Source of the DNA: an uncultured Neisseriaceae bacterium | GTDB lineage: Bacteria; Pseudomonadota; Gammaproteobacteria; Burkholderiales; UBA11063 | Direction of reading: 5' to 3' | NCBI GenBank assembly: GCA_903891375.1 | Contig: CAITEL010000304.1 | Span: 1-13,874 of the forward strand | DNA length: 13,874 nt | Shown: piece after piece, positions 1-8,012 of the stretch | Numbering within the stretch: the first letter of the stretch is position 1 | Layout: every line of letters begins with the position of its first letter | Position numbers and translations under genes: made by a program | Notes under the pieces: model-generated | The model's database searches: none | What the model was told of the DNA's origin: nothing | What the model saw: the letters and a program-made list of their open reading frames with translations, nothing else

Positions 1-144
1 ATGCTTGCTGCTTGTAAATTAATTCATAAACTTGGGGGTAAAATCGTTGAATGTTCTGTGGTTAATGATTTACTTTATCTTGGCGGTAGTGCGCATATAC
101 GTAGTCAAGGGTTCCCTGTGTATGCATTATTGGAGTATAAATAA
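1..144 (+). CDS. apt: Adenine phosphoribosyltransferase, C-terminal end (5' part outside window)
   Basis: The frame is open from the first base and ends with TAA at 142-144, giving 47 residues. They match the C-terminus of adenine phosphoribosyltransferase: LLAACKLIHKLGGKIVE is the helix after the PRPP-binding loop, followed by a strand and the tail GFPVYALLEYK. The enzyme salvages adenine to AMP with PRPP in the cytosol. The catalytic PRPP loop itself lies upstream of the window, and the ATG at position 1 is probably an internal Met rather than the true start. The stop overlaps the hemB start by one base (TAATG), suggesting translational coupling. The identification rests on a short tail, so another type I phosphoribosyltransferase is not fully excluded. 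Confidence 0.75.
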   Translation: MLAACKLIHKLGGKIVECSVVNDLLYLGGSAHIRSQGFPVYALLEYK

Positions 145-1142
145 TGAGTAATAATAAATACCCTAATATACGTATGCGTAGAAATAGAACTCATCAATAC
201 ATTCGTGATTTAGTCCAAGAAAATACTATAAGCGTAAAAGATTTGATTTATCCGATTTTTATCCTTGAGGGAGAGAATCGTCAGGAGCCAATTTTATCGA
301 TGCCAGGGCAATCACGGGTAAGTATTGATAACTTACTTAAAATAGCTAATGAGTGCGTAAATTTAGGTATTCCTGCAGTTGGATTATTCCCTGTGATTGA
401 GGGAGAGAAAGACTTCTATGGAAGTGAAAGTTATAATGAAAATGGTTTAGTTCAACGTGCAATTAAAACATTAAAACAGCATTTTCCTGAACTTGGAGTG
501 TTTACAGATGCCGCCTTGGACCCTTACACATCACATGGGCATGATGGAATTATTGATGATAATGGTCGTATATTAAATGATGTTACTAACGAAGTGCTAA
601 TGCGTCAAGCCTTATCGCATGCGGTTGCAGGTGTTGATTTTATTTGTCCATCAGATATGATGGATGGTAGGATTGGTAAAATCCGTAAAGTATTAGAAAA
701 AAATGGCTTTTACGATACGGGTATTATGGCATATTCGGCTAAATACGCTTCAAAATTTTATGGTCCTTTTCGTGAGGCACTTGGTTCAAAAGTTGGATTA
801 GGTAAATCAAATAAAAATACCTATCAAATGAATCCAGCCAATAGTGATGAAGCAATGCATGAAATATCATTAGATATAGCTGAAGGTGCCGATATTGTTA
901 TGATTAAACCAGGGTTGCCATACTTAGATATCGTATATAGGATAAAAAGTACATTCAAAAAACCAGTATCAGTATATCAGGTAAGTGGCGAATATGCGAT
1001 GTTAAAAGCTGCTAGTTTAAATGGTTGGCTTAATTACGAAGATACTCTTATGGAAACTATGTTGTGTTTTAAACGTGCAGGTAGCGACATGATATGGACG
1101 TATGCAGCCTTAGATGTAGCCAGAATTTTATCACAGAAATGA
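144..1142 (+). CDS. hemB: Delta-aminolevulinic acid dehydratase (porphobilinogen synthase)
   Basis: HemB condenses two 5-aminolevulinate molecules to porphobilinogen, the second common step of tetrapyrrole synthesis, in the cytosol. The 332-residue length is normal for the family. Visible landmarks are the two active-site lysines, K200 in MAYSAKYASKFYGPFR and K255 (the Schiff-base lysine) in VMIKPGLPYLDIV, plus SDMMDGRIG and VYQVSGEYAM. The metal-site segment (residues 122-135) reads DAALDPYTSHGHDG. It has Asp/Thr where zinc enzymes carry cysteines, so this is the zinc-independent, magnesium-type class typified by the Pseudomonas enzyme. The start is supported by GGAG at 132-135, eight bases upstream and inside the apt end. 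It lies in a + strand cluster with apt, an FAD/Fe-S dehydrogenase and yciA. Confidence 0.97.
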   Translation: MSNNKYPNIRMRRNRTHQYIRDLVQENTISVKDLIYPIFILEGENRQEPILSMPGQSRVSIDNLLKIANECVNLGIPAVGLFPVIEGEKDFYGSESYNENGLVQRAIKTLKQHFPELGVFTDAALDPYTSHGHDGIIDDNGRILNDVTNEVLMRQALSHAVAGVDFICPSDMMDGRIGKIRKVLEKNGFYDTGIMAYSAKYASKFYGPFREALGSKVGLGKSNKNTYQMNPANSDEAMHEISLDIAEGADIVMIKPGLPYLDIVYRIKSTFKKPVSVYQVSGEYAMLKAASLNGWLNYEDTLMETMLCFKRAGSDMIWTYAALDVARILSQK

Positions 1143-1143
1143 C

Positions 1144-3918
1144 ATGAAAATAAAAGCATATTCACAGCAGGTAACTAGAATTATGGATAAAATACGTGTT
1201 ATTGATAATCCAATGTTGTGTTATGCTTATGGCACTGATGCGAGTTTATATCGCATGGTTCCTAAATTAGTTATTTTTGTCAACAATAATGAAGAAGTTA
1301 AAATATTAATTACATTAGCTAACGCATTAGATGTTAAATTAACTTTTCGTGCTGCTGGTACTAGTTTGTCAGGTCAAGCAGTGACAGACGAAGTATTAGT
1401 AGTCTTGTCAAATACTAGTTGGTTAAATTATTTTGTTTTAGCTAATGGTAGGCAAATCAAGCTAGAACCAGGTTTAATTGCTAGTCATGTTAATGATATT
1501 CTTCAGCCGTATTCACGAAAAATCGGCCCAGATCCAGCTTCGATTAATTCTTGTAAAATAGGTGGAATTGTTGCAAATAATTCTAGTGGAATGTGTTGTG
1601 GTGTGGTTAATAATACGTATAACACAATAGTAAGTATGCGGATAATATTTGCAAACGGTAGTGTGTTAGATAGTGGTGATGCACAAAGCCGTGTTGAATT
1701 TATACAAGAAAATCCAGATATTATTTCAGGAATTAATCAGTTAAAAAACCAAATTACACAAGAAAAATCACTAGTAGAATTAATTCAGCATAAGTTTAGA
1801 ATAAAAAACACTACTGGTTATAGTTTAAATGCTTTTTTAGATTATTCAGACCCTATAGATATTTTAACACATCTTTTGGTCGGTTCGGAGGGTACGCTTG
1901 GATTTATTAGTGAAGTTACATATAATACAATAGAGGACAATCAATTTAAGCAAGTAAGTTTAATTTACTTAAATGATTCAACCGATGTGGTAAATTTAGC
2001 TATTGCTTTATCAAAATATTCGATTGATGCTATGGAGCTGTTAGATATATCTTCATTACTTTCGCTAAAGCACATAAAAAATCTTCAAACATATATACCC
2101 ATTCTACAGCGAAACACAGCTGCGATTTTGATTGAAATCTCAGCTACAACTAAAACTGAGTCAATCCAATGTGCACAACAAATTCAAGCAGTTATAGATG
2201 TGTACCAACCATATCACCAGATACAATTTACCAATAATAAACAAATTATGCAGGATATCTGGGCAATTCGTAAAGGAATTTTTCCAACTATAGGGGCAAA
2301 TCGAATTAGTGGTAGTTCGGTTATTATTGAGGATATCGCAGTAGATATTGAGTTATTACCCAATATAATTGATGATTTGCACATTTTATTTAAAAAATAT
2401 GAATATACTAATGCGGCTATTTTCGGTCATATATTAGCAGGTAATCTTCATTTTGTATTTACTCCAAATTTAAGTGATACCAAAGAGGTGGTTCGTTATG
2501 CGTCATTTATGCAAGAAATGACAAACTTAGTTGTACTGAAGTATCGAGGGTCATTAAAAGCTGAACATGGATGTGGTAGAAATATGGCGCCATTTGTTGA
2601 GTTAGAATGGGGTAATGTTGCCTATAATCTAATGTGGAAGATAAAAAATTTACTAGACCCAAATAATATCTTAAACCCGAATGTGATTTTAAGTAAAGAT
2701 AAACAACTTCATCTGAAAAATTTAAAATATATGGGAAGCACTGATAAACTAATTGATAGTTGTATGGAGTGTGGGTTTTGTGAGAGTGTTTGCCCGTCTA
2801 AAAACTTAACGCTAACACCACGACAACGCATTACAACATATAGATATATGGAGCAATTACGTAGAGAAAATAATCTTGAATTGTATAATAAATTTGCAAA
2901 AAGCTATAAATACCATGGAGTAGATACTTGTGCTACAACTGGATTATGTGCAAATAGGTGTCCTGTTAATATTGACACTGGTAAGTTTATTTTAAAAATA
3001 AAATCTAAACCAAGTAACTGGCTATCAACTTTTTTCGCGGCACGTTTTAGTTGGTATATTCGTCTTAATAGAGTTTTTTTTACGTTGGGTAATTTTGGTG
3101 CAAAGCTTTTAGGTGCAAAAAATTTATACAAAATAACACACAAAGCCCATAAAATAATACCAATATTGCCAGTTTATATTCCAACTACCACAAGTTTTAA
3201 TAAATTACTCTCAAAACAGGCGCAAAACATAAACTCAAATAATAAATCGGTATTGTATATTCCAAGTTGTAGTAATAGAATAATGGCAGACAGTGAAGAA
3301 ACACAGATTATTGAGAATATATTAAATAGACTTGGGTTTAAGGTTAGTTATCCAAATAATTTTAATAACTTATGTTGTGGGCAAGTTTTTACTTCTGGTG
3401 GCTATTCGGATATAGCGAAGATAAAATCCCAAGAATTATTAGCTATCGTGATTAATTCTCAAAATTCATGGTATACAGAGATTATTTTAGAAAATAGCAG
3501 TTGCTACTACACATTATTGCGTAATAATACCGAATCAGTAAAATTCTCGGATATTATATCCTTTATTTATAAATACCAAGATAAATTAAATTTAATTAGA
3601 AAATACAATAAAATTGCCGTGCATATCGACTGTAGTTGCAAAAAAATCGCCAATGAAACACAAATAATGAGTATTTTAAGCAAATGTGCTAACGAAATAG
3701 TTATACCAAAAAATATAGCGTGCTGTGGGTTTGCTGGTGTTAAAGGCTTTACTCTACCAGAATTAAATCAATCTTCATTAACTTCATTAGAGCAACAAAT
3801 TGCAGATTGTGATATCGGGGTTACTTTTAATCGCAGTTGTCAGGTTGGTCTATCATTTCACGGTGGTAAAGAGTATATTTCTCTACCAGAACTTATTTTT
3901 AGGAGCTTAGATACATGA
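1144..3918 (+). CDS. FAD- and Fe-S-binding D-2-hydroxyacid (D-lactate type) dehydrogenase
   Basis: The 924-residue protein joins a GlcD/Dld-like flavin dehydrogenase to a GlpC-like iron-sulfur half. Residues about 35-230 form the FAD-binding PCMH domain (AYGTDAS, RAAGTSLSGQAV, GPDPAS, IGGIVANNSSGM), and about 270-520 the FAD-oxidase C-terminal domain (FGHILAGNLH, AEHGCGRN). A ferredoxin-like pair follows: C540-x2-C543-x2-C546-x3-C550-P, then C596, C602 and C606-P. Two CCG modules end the protein (NLCCGQVF, IACCGFAG). Family members oxidise D-lactate or related D-2-hydroxyacids and pass electrons to the respiratory chain at the inner membrane face. No signal peptide or clear transmembrane helix is seen. 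The exact substrate cannot be read from sequence. The start has no clear Shine-Dalgarno and lies one base after the hemB stop, fitting re-initiation. Its last four bases overlap yciA. Confidence 0.9.
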   Translation: MKIKAYSQQVTRIMDKIRVIDNPMLCYAYGTDASLYRMVPKLVIFVNNNEEVKILITLANALDVKLTFRAAGTSLSGQAVTDEVLVVLSNTSWLNYFVLANGRQIKLEPGLIASHVNDILQPYSRKIGPDPASINSCKIGGIVANNSSGMCCGVVNNTYNTIVSMRIIFANGSVLDSGDAQSRVEFIQENPDIISGINQLKNQITQEKSLVELIQHKFRIKNTTGYSLNAFLDYSDPIDILTHLLVGSEGTLGFISEVTYNTIEDNQFKQVSLIYLNDSTDVVNLAIALSKYSIDAMELLDISSLLSLKHIKNLQTYIPILQRNTAAILIEISATTKTESIQCAQQIQAVIDVYQPYHQIQFTNNKQIMQDIWAIRKGIFPTIGANRISGSSVIIEDIAVDIELLPNIIDDLHILFKKYEYTNAAIFGHILAGNLHFVFTPNLSDTKEVVRYASFMQEMTNLVVLKYRGSLKAEHGCGRNMAPFVELEWGNVAYNLMWKIKNLLDPNNILNPNVILSKDKQLHLKNLKYMGSTDKLIDSCMECGFCESVCPSKNLTLTPRQRITTYRYMEQLRRENNLELYNKFAKSYKYHGVDTCATTGLCANRCPVNIDTGKFILKIKSKPSNWLSTFFAARFSWYIRLNRVFFTLGNFGAKLLGAKNLYKITHKAHKIIPILPVYIPTTTSFNKLLSKQAQNINSNNKSVLYIPSCSNRIMADSEETQIIENILNRLGFKVSYPNNFNNLCCGQVFTSGGYSDIAKIKSQELLAIVINSQNSWYTEIILENSSCYYTLLRNNTESVKFSDIISFIYKYQDKLNLIRKYNKIAVHIDCSCKKIANETQIMSILSKCANEIVIPKNIACCGFAGVKGFTLPELNQSSLTSLEQQIADCDIGVTFNRSCQVGLSFHGGKEYISLPELIFRSLDT
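3901..3905 (+). promoter_or_regulatory. Ribosome binding site of yciA
   Basis: AGGAG lies nine bases before the ATG at 3915, inside the end of the preceding dehydrogenase gene. It fixes the yciA start at the ATGA overlap. Confidence 0.7.
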
Positions 3919-4310
3919 AAAAAGAACTAATAGAACCATTGGGTGAGCTAGTGATTAAAACTATAGCTATGCCAGGAGATACTAATTCAAATGGTGATAT
4001 ATTTGGTGGATGGGTTTTATCACAAATGGATCTTGGTGGCGGGGTGGTTGCTAAAAGTTATTCACCTACTGGCCGTTCGGTTACTGTTGCGATTGACGGC
4101 ATGTCGTTCATTAATCCAGTTAAAGTAGGGCAGGGGGTATCCTGCTATGCTAAGGTTCATACTTTGGGGCGTACTTCAATAAAAGTTAGTATTGAAACAT
4201 GGGTATATGATTATATGACTCACGAATCAAGGATTGTAACCCGTGGGTTATTTACCTATGTAGCAATTGATATTAATGGTAAGCCAGTGGTACTTGATAA
4301 GCATCATTAA
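3915..4310 (+). CDS. yciA: Acyl-CoA thioesterase, YciA-like hotdog protein
   Basis: The 131-residue protein is a single hotdog-fold thioesterase that hydrolyses acyl-CoA to free acid and CoA. The family signature is clear: AMPGDTNSNGDIFGGWVLSQMD at residues 18-39, with D39 matching the Asp regarded as catalytic in Haemophilus YciA (HI0827). It is followed by VTVAIDGMSFINPVKVGQ, the conserved strand TSIKVSIETWV and the end strand FTYVAIDINGKP. Length is normal. The ATG overlaps the stop of the upstream gene (ATGA) and has a good AGGAG nine bases ahead, so translation is probably coupled. It is the last gene of the + strand cluster and is convergent with nrdA. Chain-length preference cannot be told. 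Confidence 0.93.
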   Translation: MKKELIEPLGELVIKTIAMPGDTNSNGDIFGGWVLSQMDLGGGVVAKSYSPTGRSVTVAIDGMSFINPVKVGQGVSCYAKVHTLGRTSIKVSIETWVYDYMTHESRIVTRGLFTYVAIDINGKPVVLDKHH

Positions 4311-4636
4311 GAATTAAGAAGTTTTCCACAATAAATTTATAAATAAACTTGATGTGCTACCTAAAAAATGTACAATAATGGATGTAATAGATAAGAAAAC
4401 TTAATAGCATATGCAGAATATTTATCAAGTATGCCGTAAAACATATTGCTTCAGCGGGAGGATATAAGGCAGAACTTTAGCCTCATTCCGATGAACATAA
4501 TAAGTACTAAGACACAAATTTTTGGACATTTGTCATACCTGCCAAAAAGGCAGGTATGACAAACATTGCCCTTGTTAGATTTAAATGACATAAATATCTT
4601 AAATAAAATACTGGATAACATTTGTCTAAGTGCTTA
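4311..4636. other. Gene-free convergent spacer between yciA and nrdA
   Basis: No credible coding frame is present on either strand. The first 190 bases show nothing recognisable. The last 140 bases hold nested inverted repeats described separately. No hairpin with a run of Ts, as expected for an intrinsic terminator, was found for either converging gene. Confidence 0.6.
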
Positions 4637-4638
4637 TT
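4499..4638. repeat. Outer imperfect inverted repeat, one arm reaching into the nrdA stop codon
   Basis: AATAAGTACTAAGAC (4499-4513) and GTCTAAGTGCTTATT (4624-4638) are inverted copies matching at 13 of 15 positions. They enclose about 110 bases, including the perfect hairpin at 4529-4563. The right arm runs into the TAA stop of nrdA (4637-4639 on the minus strand). The arrangement resembles a small non-autonomous element with terminal inverted repeats, but no target-site duplication was established. Confidence 0.35.
4529..4563. repeat. Perfect 15-bp hairpin palindrome
   Basis: Arms 4529-4543 and 4549-4563 are exact reverse complements (core GTCATACCTGCC / GGCAGGTATGAC) around an AAAAA loop. 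It lies between convergent yciA and nrdA, where a bidirectional terminator would be expected. Neither flank has a T run in the transcript direction, so a REP-like repeat or a factor-dependent transcript-end hairpin fits as well. The stem word TACCTGC/GCAGGTA recurs at 12222-12245. Confidence 0.7.
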
Positions 4639-7489
4639 ACTGACAGGACTCACACTCTGGGTTATCTATTGAACAAAATTGTGTATCAGTTGTAGGTATA
4701 TCGGTAAGTGAGCTAAAATTACCCGTATCAACACCACTACTAGTTACAGCGTTTAATTCTCCACCACGGCCAGTAGATTTTTCAGCAGATGTGGCTGCTA
4801 ATGTGCGTAAGTAGTATGTGGTTTTTAATCCACGAATCCAAGCAAATTTATAGAGTTCATCAAGTTTACGTCCTGATGGTTGTAGTACGTATAAATTAAG
4901 CGATTGTGCTTGATCAATCCATTTTTGCCTGCGACTCGCAGCTTCAATCAACCATAGTGCATCTACTTCAAATGCTGTGGCGTATAATTGTTTTAAATCA
5001 TCAGGTATGCGGTCAATTTTTACCAAGCTACCATCAAAATATTTAATATCAGCAAGCATTACCTCATCCCATAGGTGACGATGCTTTAAATCAGCAACCA
5101 AAAACTCATTAACCACAGTAAATTCACCTGATAAGTTGGATTTAACAAATAAATTCTGATAAGTAGGCTCAATTGAGGCAGAAACCCCAATAATATTGGC
5201 AATGGTTGCAGTTGGAGCTATAGCTAAGCAGTTAGAATTGCGCATGCCATGTTGTATGATTGATTGTCTTAAAGTATCCCAATCAAGAGTATGACTAGTA
5301 TCTACTTCTAGGTATTGTTGTCCACGTTCTTCGGCTAATAATTTTATAGAGTCAAGGGGTAAAATTCCTTTAGACCATAGGCTACCGTCAAAGCTTTTAT
5401 ATTTACCACGTTCAATTGCGAGTTCATTTGATGCTTGATAAGCATAATATGCAATTAATTCGGTTGATTTATCGGCAAATTCAACAGCTTCACGTGTAGC
5501 ATACGGAATACGTAAACTATGTAGTGCATCTTGAAAGCCCATTAATCCAAGTCCGACTGGTCTATGGGTTAAATTAGATGTTTCGGCCTTTTTAACTGGG
5601 TAAAAATTAATATCAATAACATTATCTAACATTCGCATTGCAGTTTTGATTGTTTTTTGTAATTTAACGCTATCAAGTTTACCATTGCTTAAATGATTAG
5701 TCAGATTCACTGAACCCAAGTTGCATACCGCAATTTCATGCTCATTAGTATTTAGGGTGATTTCTGTGCATAGATTTGAACTATGTATCACACCAGTGTG
5801 TTGTTGTGGGGAGCGAATATTACATGGGTCTTTAAAGGTTATCCATGGGTGACCAGTTTCAAATAGCATGGTTAAGATTTTACGCCATAATTGTAGTGCA
5901 GGTATTTGTTTGGCGCTTGCTATTTTACCAGCTTCGGCAAGTTTTTCATATTTAACATATGCCACTTCAAATGCTCTACCATATTTGTCGTGTAAATCAG
6001 GCGTATCACTTGGTGAAAATAATGTCCAATGCGCTTGTTCATGTACTCGTTTCATAAATAGATCAGGAATCCAATTTGCAGTGTTCATGTCATGGCAACG
6101 TCTACGGTCATCTCCAGTGTTTTTGCGTAGTTCTAAAAACTCTTCGATATCGCTATGCCATGTTTCCAAATAAGTACATACAGCACCTTTACGTTTACCG
6201 CCTTGGTTAACCGCAACTGCAGTGTCATTTACAACTTTCAGAAAAGGTATTACCCCTTGGGATTTACCATTAGTTCCTTTAATTCGTGAACCCATAGAGC
6301 GTACACTGGTCCAGTCATTGCCTAATCCACCAGCAAATTTAGATAATAACGCATTTTCTTTAATCGCATCATAAATTCCAGCTAAATCATCATCTACGGT
6401 GGTGAGATAACAACTAGATAGTTGTGAATGTAGTGTTCCTGCATTAAATAATGTAGGTGTAGATGACATAAAATCGAAACTAGACATTACATTATAAAAT
6501 TCAATTGCTCGTTCATTTTTGTTTGGCTCATTTAAAGCTAGCCCCATGGCCACACGCATAAAAAATATTTGAGGTAATTCAATGCGTTTTCCACTGATGT
6601 GTAAAAAGTAACGATCATAGAGTGTTTGTAGACCTAAATATTTAAATTGAGAATCACGACTTGCGTTAAGTACATTAGCCAGCATCTCAGCATTAAACTC
6701 AGTTAAGCGTGGAGAAAGTAATTCGGCATCAATTCCTTTTTGAATATAGTTAGTAAAGTAACTACGATATGCCATTTGCATTTCGGCATGAGGTACTTCT
6801 TTATCAAGAACTTCAGTAACTATTGTATGTAATAGCAGGCGTGCGGTAACAAAGTTATATGCTGGTTCTTGTTCTATTAATTGCCGTGATGATAATATCA
6901 TTGATTTATAAAGTTCAGATTCACTGACGCCATCATATACATTTTTTAGTGCTTCATCTAAAACGGCTTTAGGGTCAACTTCATTTAAATTTTCACAAGC
7001 TGCTTCTACGGTTTTTAACAAATGTACTGGATCGAGTGGCTTTTTCTTGCCATTTAAATGCACTACATTAATTTGATGTTTTGGTAGCTTAATACCATCT
7101 ATCGCACGTTCTTTCGTGCGCTCTTCACGATAAAGCACATAACTACGAGCTACCTCATATTCGCCATTACGCATTAAGGCTAGTTCCACTTGGTCTTGGA
7201 TTTCTTCAATATGAATAGAGCCACCATTAGGTCGTCTATGTTTTAAAGATTTTACTACCAAATCAGTAAGTTTACCAATTTGATCGCGTACGCTAGTACT
7301 ATAGATACTATTTTGACCATGAACCGCAATATATGCTTTGGTAATAGCAACGGCAATTTTACTTGGGTTAAATTCTACTACATCACCACTACGTCTTACT
7401 ACATTATATAGTGAAAAATCGCCTTGTGGTGTGAGCATCTGGCCAAACTCTGTGGCACTTATATTGGTGTTATTGGAAATGTTATTCAT
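4637..7489 (-). CDS. nrdA: Ribonucleoside-diphosphate reductase class I, alpha (large) subunit
   Basis: NrdA reduces ribonucleotides to deoxyribonucleotides using a radical supplied by the NrdB subunit. Two ATP-cone-like regions precede the catalytic barrel: residues about 28-122 and a more divergent one at about 140-230. Active-site residues are visible: C360 (SQLSSCYL) and C589 (AVCNLGSVNL) form the redox pair, C574 (SNLCTEI) is the thiyl radical site, and Y892-Y893 (TTYYLRTL) is the radical-relay pair. PTATIANI is also present. The tail SIDNPECESCQ supplies C946 and C949 for re-reduction by thioredoxin or glutaredoxin. The 950-residue length is usual for the long form found in many beta- and gammaproteobacteria. 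The start follows AAAGGGA a few bases upstream. No nrdB is in the window. Paired NrdR-like boxes upstream indicate repression by NrdR. Confidence 0.97.
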   Translation of the reverse strand: MNNISNNTNISATEFGQMLTPQGDFSLYNVVRRSGDVVEFNPSKIAVAITKAYIAVHGQNSIYSTSVRDQIGKLTDLVVKSLKHRRPNGGSIHIEEIQDQVELALMRNGEYEVARSYVLYREERTKERAIDGIKLPKHQINVVHLNGKKKPLDPVHLLKTVEAACENLNEVDPKAVLDEALKNVYDGVSESELYKSMILSSRQLIEQEPAYNFVTARLLLHTIVTEVLDKEVPHAEMQMAYRSYFTNYIQKGIDAELLSPRLTEFNAEMLANVLNASRDSQFKYLGLQTLYDRYFLHISGKRIELPQIFFMRVAMGLALNEPNKNERAIEFYNVMSSFDFMSSTPTLFNAGTLHSQLSSCYLTTVDDDLAGIYDAIKENALLSKFAGGLGNDWTSVRSMGSRIKGTNGKSQGVIPFLKVVNDTAVAVNQGGKRKGAVCTYLETWHSDIEEFLELRKNTGDDRRRCHDMNTANWIPDLFMKRVHEQAHWTLFSPSDTPDLHDKYGRAFEVAYVKYEKLAEAGKIASAKQIPALQLWRKILTMLFETGHPWITFKDPCNIRSPQQHTGVIHSSNLCTEITLNTNEHEIAVCNLGSVNLTNHLSNGKLDSVKLQKTIKTAMRMLDNVIDINFYPVKKAETSNLTHRPVGLGLMGFQDALHSLRIPYATREAVEFADKSTELIAYYAYQASNELAIERGKYKSFDGSLWSKGILPLDSIKLLAEERGQQYLEVDTSHTLDWDTLRQSIIQHGMRNSNCLAIAPTATIANIIGVSASIEPTYQNLFVKSNLSGEFTVVNEFLVADLKHRHLWDEVMLADIKYFDGSLVKIDRIPDDLKQLYATAFEVDALWLIEAASRRQKWIDQAQSLNLYVLQPSGRKLDELYKFAWIRGLKTTYYLRTLAATSAEKSTGRGGELNAVTSSGVDTGNFSSLTDIPTTDTQFCSIDNPECESCQ

Positions 7490-7505
7490 TTTTTTCCCTT
7501 TAAAG

Positions 7506-7520
7506 TCCTAAAATTTAGGA
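7506..7520. repeat. Small perfect dyad in the nrdA leader
   Basis: TCCTAAA and TTTAGGA flank a single central A, just upstream of the nrdA ribosome binding site. The loop is too small for an RNA hairpin, so it would be a DNA operator-like dyad, if it is anything more than AT-rich chance. Confidence 0.35.
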
Positions 7521-7540
7521 TTGTAAGCAATAGCTTTAAA

Positions 7541-7556
7541 ACACTATATGTAGTGG
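7541..7556. promoter_or_regulatory. NrdR box, promoter-distal
   Basis: ACACTATATGTAGTGG matches the palindromic NrdR-box consensus ACACWATATATWGTGT at most positions. It starts exactly 32 bp from the second box, the three-helical-turn spacing known for NrdR box pairs upstream of ribonucleotide reductase genes. NrdR is the ATP/dATP-sensing repressor of these operons. Confidence 0.8.
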
Positions 7557-7572
7557 TTAATGTATATTTTAA

Positions 7573-7588
7573 ACACTATATATGGGGG
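7573..7588. promoter_or_regulatory. NrdR box, promoter-proximal
   Basis: ACACTATATATGGGGG keeps the left half-site and central ATATAT of the NrdR consensus, but the right half is degenerate. It lies just downstream of the nrdA -10 box, where bound NrdR would block initiation or promoter escape. Confidence 0.75.
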
Positions 7589-7599
7589 TTACACTAGTT

Positions 7600-7605
7600 A
7601 TTATA
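7600..7605 (-). promoter_or_regulatory. Probable -10 box of the nrdA promoter
   Basis: On the minus strand these bases read TATAAT, a perfect sigma70 -10 hexamer. The best -35 candidate is a poor TTACGA about 19 bases upstream. Transcription would start near 7593 and run through both NrdR boxes into a leader of about 100 bases. Confidence 0.55.
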
Positions 7606-7767
7606 CTCTAATTTGAGGTGTGATTCGTAACTAAATAAAAAAATATTTTTCTTGCCATTTTATTTAATTTGTTGCTATTTTCTATATCGCTTGCCTCCTC
7701 AAAAAAATAAACAAAATAAGTTTTATTTATTTTTTTCGAGGGTTTTAATTGGGTAAAAATGAATAAT

Positions 7768-7790
7768 GCTACTATTTTAAGGATAGTAGC
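7768..7790. repeat. Hairpin-forming inverted repeat upstream of hsdM
   Basis: GCTACTAT (7768-7775) and ATAGTAGC (7783-7790) are exact reverse complements around a 7-base loop. No T run follows and no gene ends here, so it is not an obvious terminator. It could be an operator for the restriction-modification genes or part of their leader. Confidence 0.4.
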
Positions 7791-7998
7791 GCAGTTGCAT
7801 GGTTAAATTGATTGATTTTAGAGCCATTTTAGTTGTTTTTACAAAAATAACTTTATGTAACTTTATGATATGGGTTAAAATTAGGTACTTGTTAATAACA
7901 TGGACTTTCTGCCTAAAAAAGTTGCGTTTTAATTGTTAATTCACATAAATAGATTTACGTATCGAGCCCCTAAAACAAAATATTCTTAAATATTAATT

Positions 7999-8004
7999 AA
8001 AGGA
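7999..8004 (+). promoter_or_regulatory. Ribosome binding site of hsdM
   Basis: AAAGGA lies eight bases before the ATG at 8013 and fixes the start of hsdM. Confidence 0.65.
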
Positions 8005-8012
8005 AAATATAA

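Larger units (their letters stand above)
7490..8012. other. Divergent control region between nrdA and hsdM
   Basis: A 523-base AT-rich gap that holds the nrdA promoter and NrdR boxes (7541-7605), a small dyad in the nrdA leader (7506-7520), a hairpin (7768-7790), and the hsdM ribosome binding site. A promoter for hsdM must lie here. TTGCGT at 7922-7927 with CATAAA 16 bases later is a weak candidate only. No convincing gene was found. Confidence 0.6.

Noticed and set aside
2904..3143. Minus-strand open frame opposite the FAD/Fe-S dehydrogenase gene
   Set aside because: It overlaps the Fe-S coding region, with no ribosome binding site or family match.
4529..4563. Classical rho-independent terminator for yciA or nrdA
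   Set aside because: The stem is strong, but neither transcript direction has the required U run, so it is listed as a repeat.
5868..6173. 101-codon + strand open frame opposite nrdA
   Set aside because: Antisense to a highly conserved part of nrdA and without any recognisable protein features. A by-product of the nrdA codons.
7799..7939. Small + strand ORF of 46 codons in the nrdA-hsdM spacer
   Set aside because: No Shine-Dalgarno before the ATG, no recognisable domain, and a composition as expected for AT-rich noncoding DNA.
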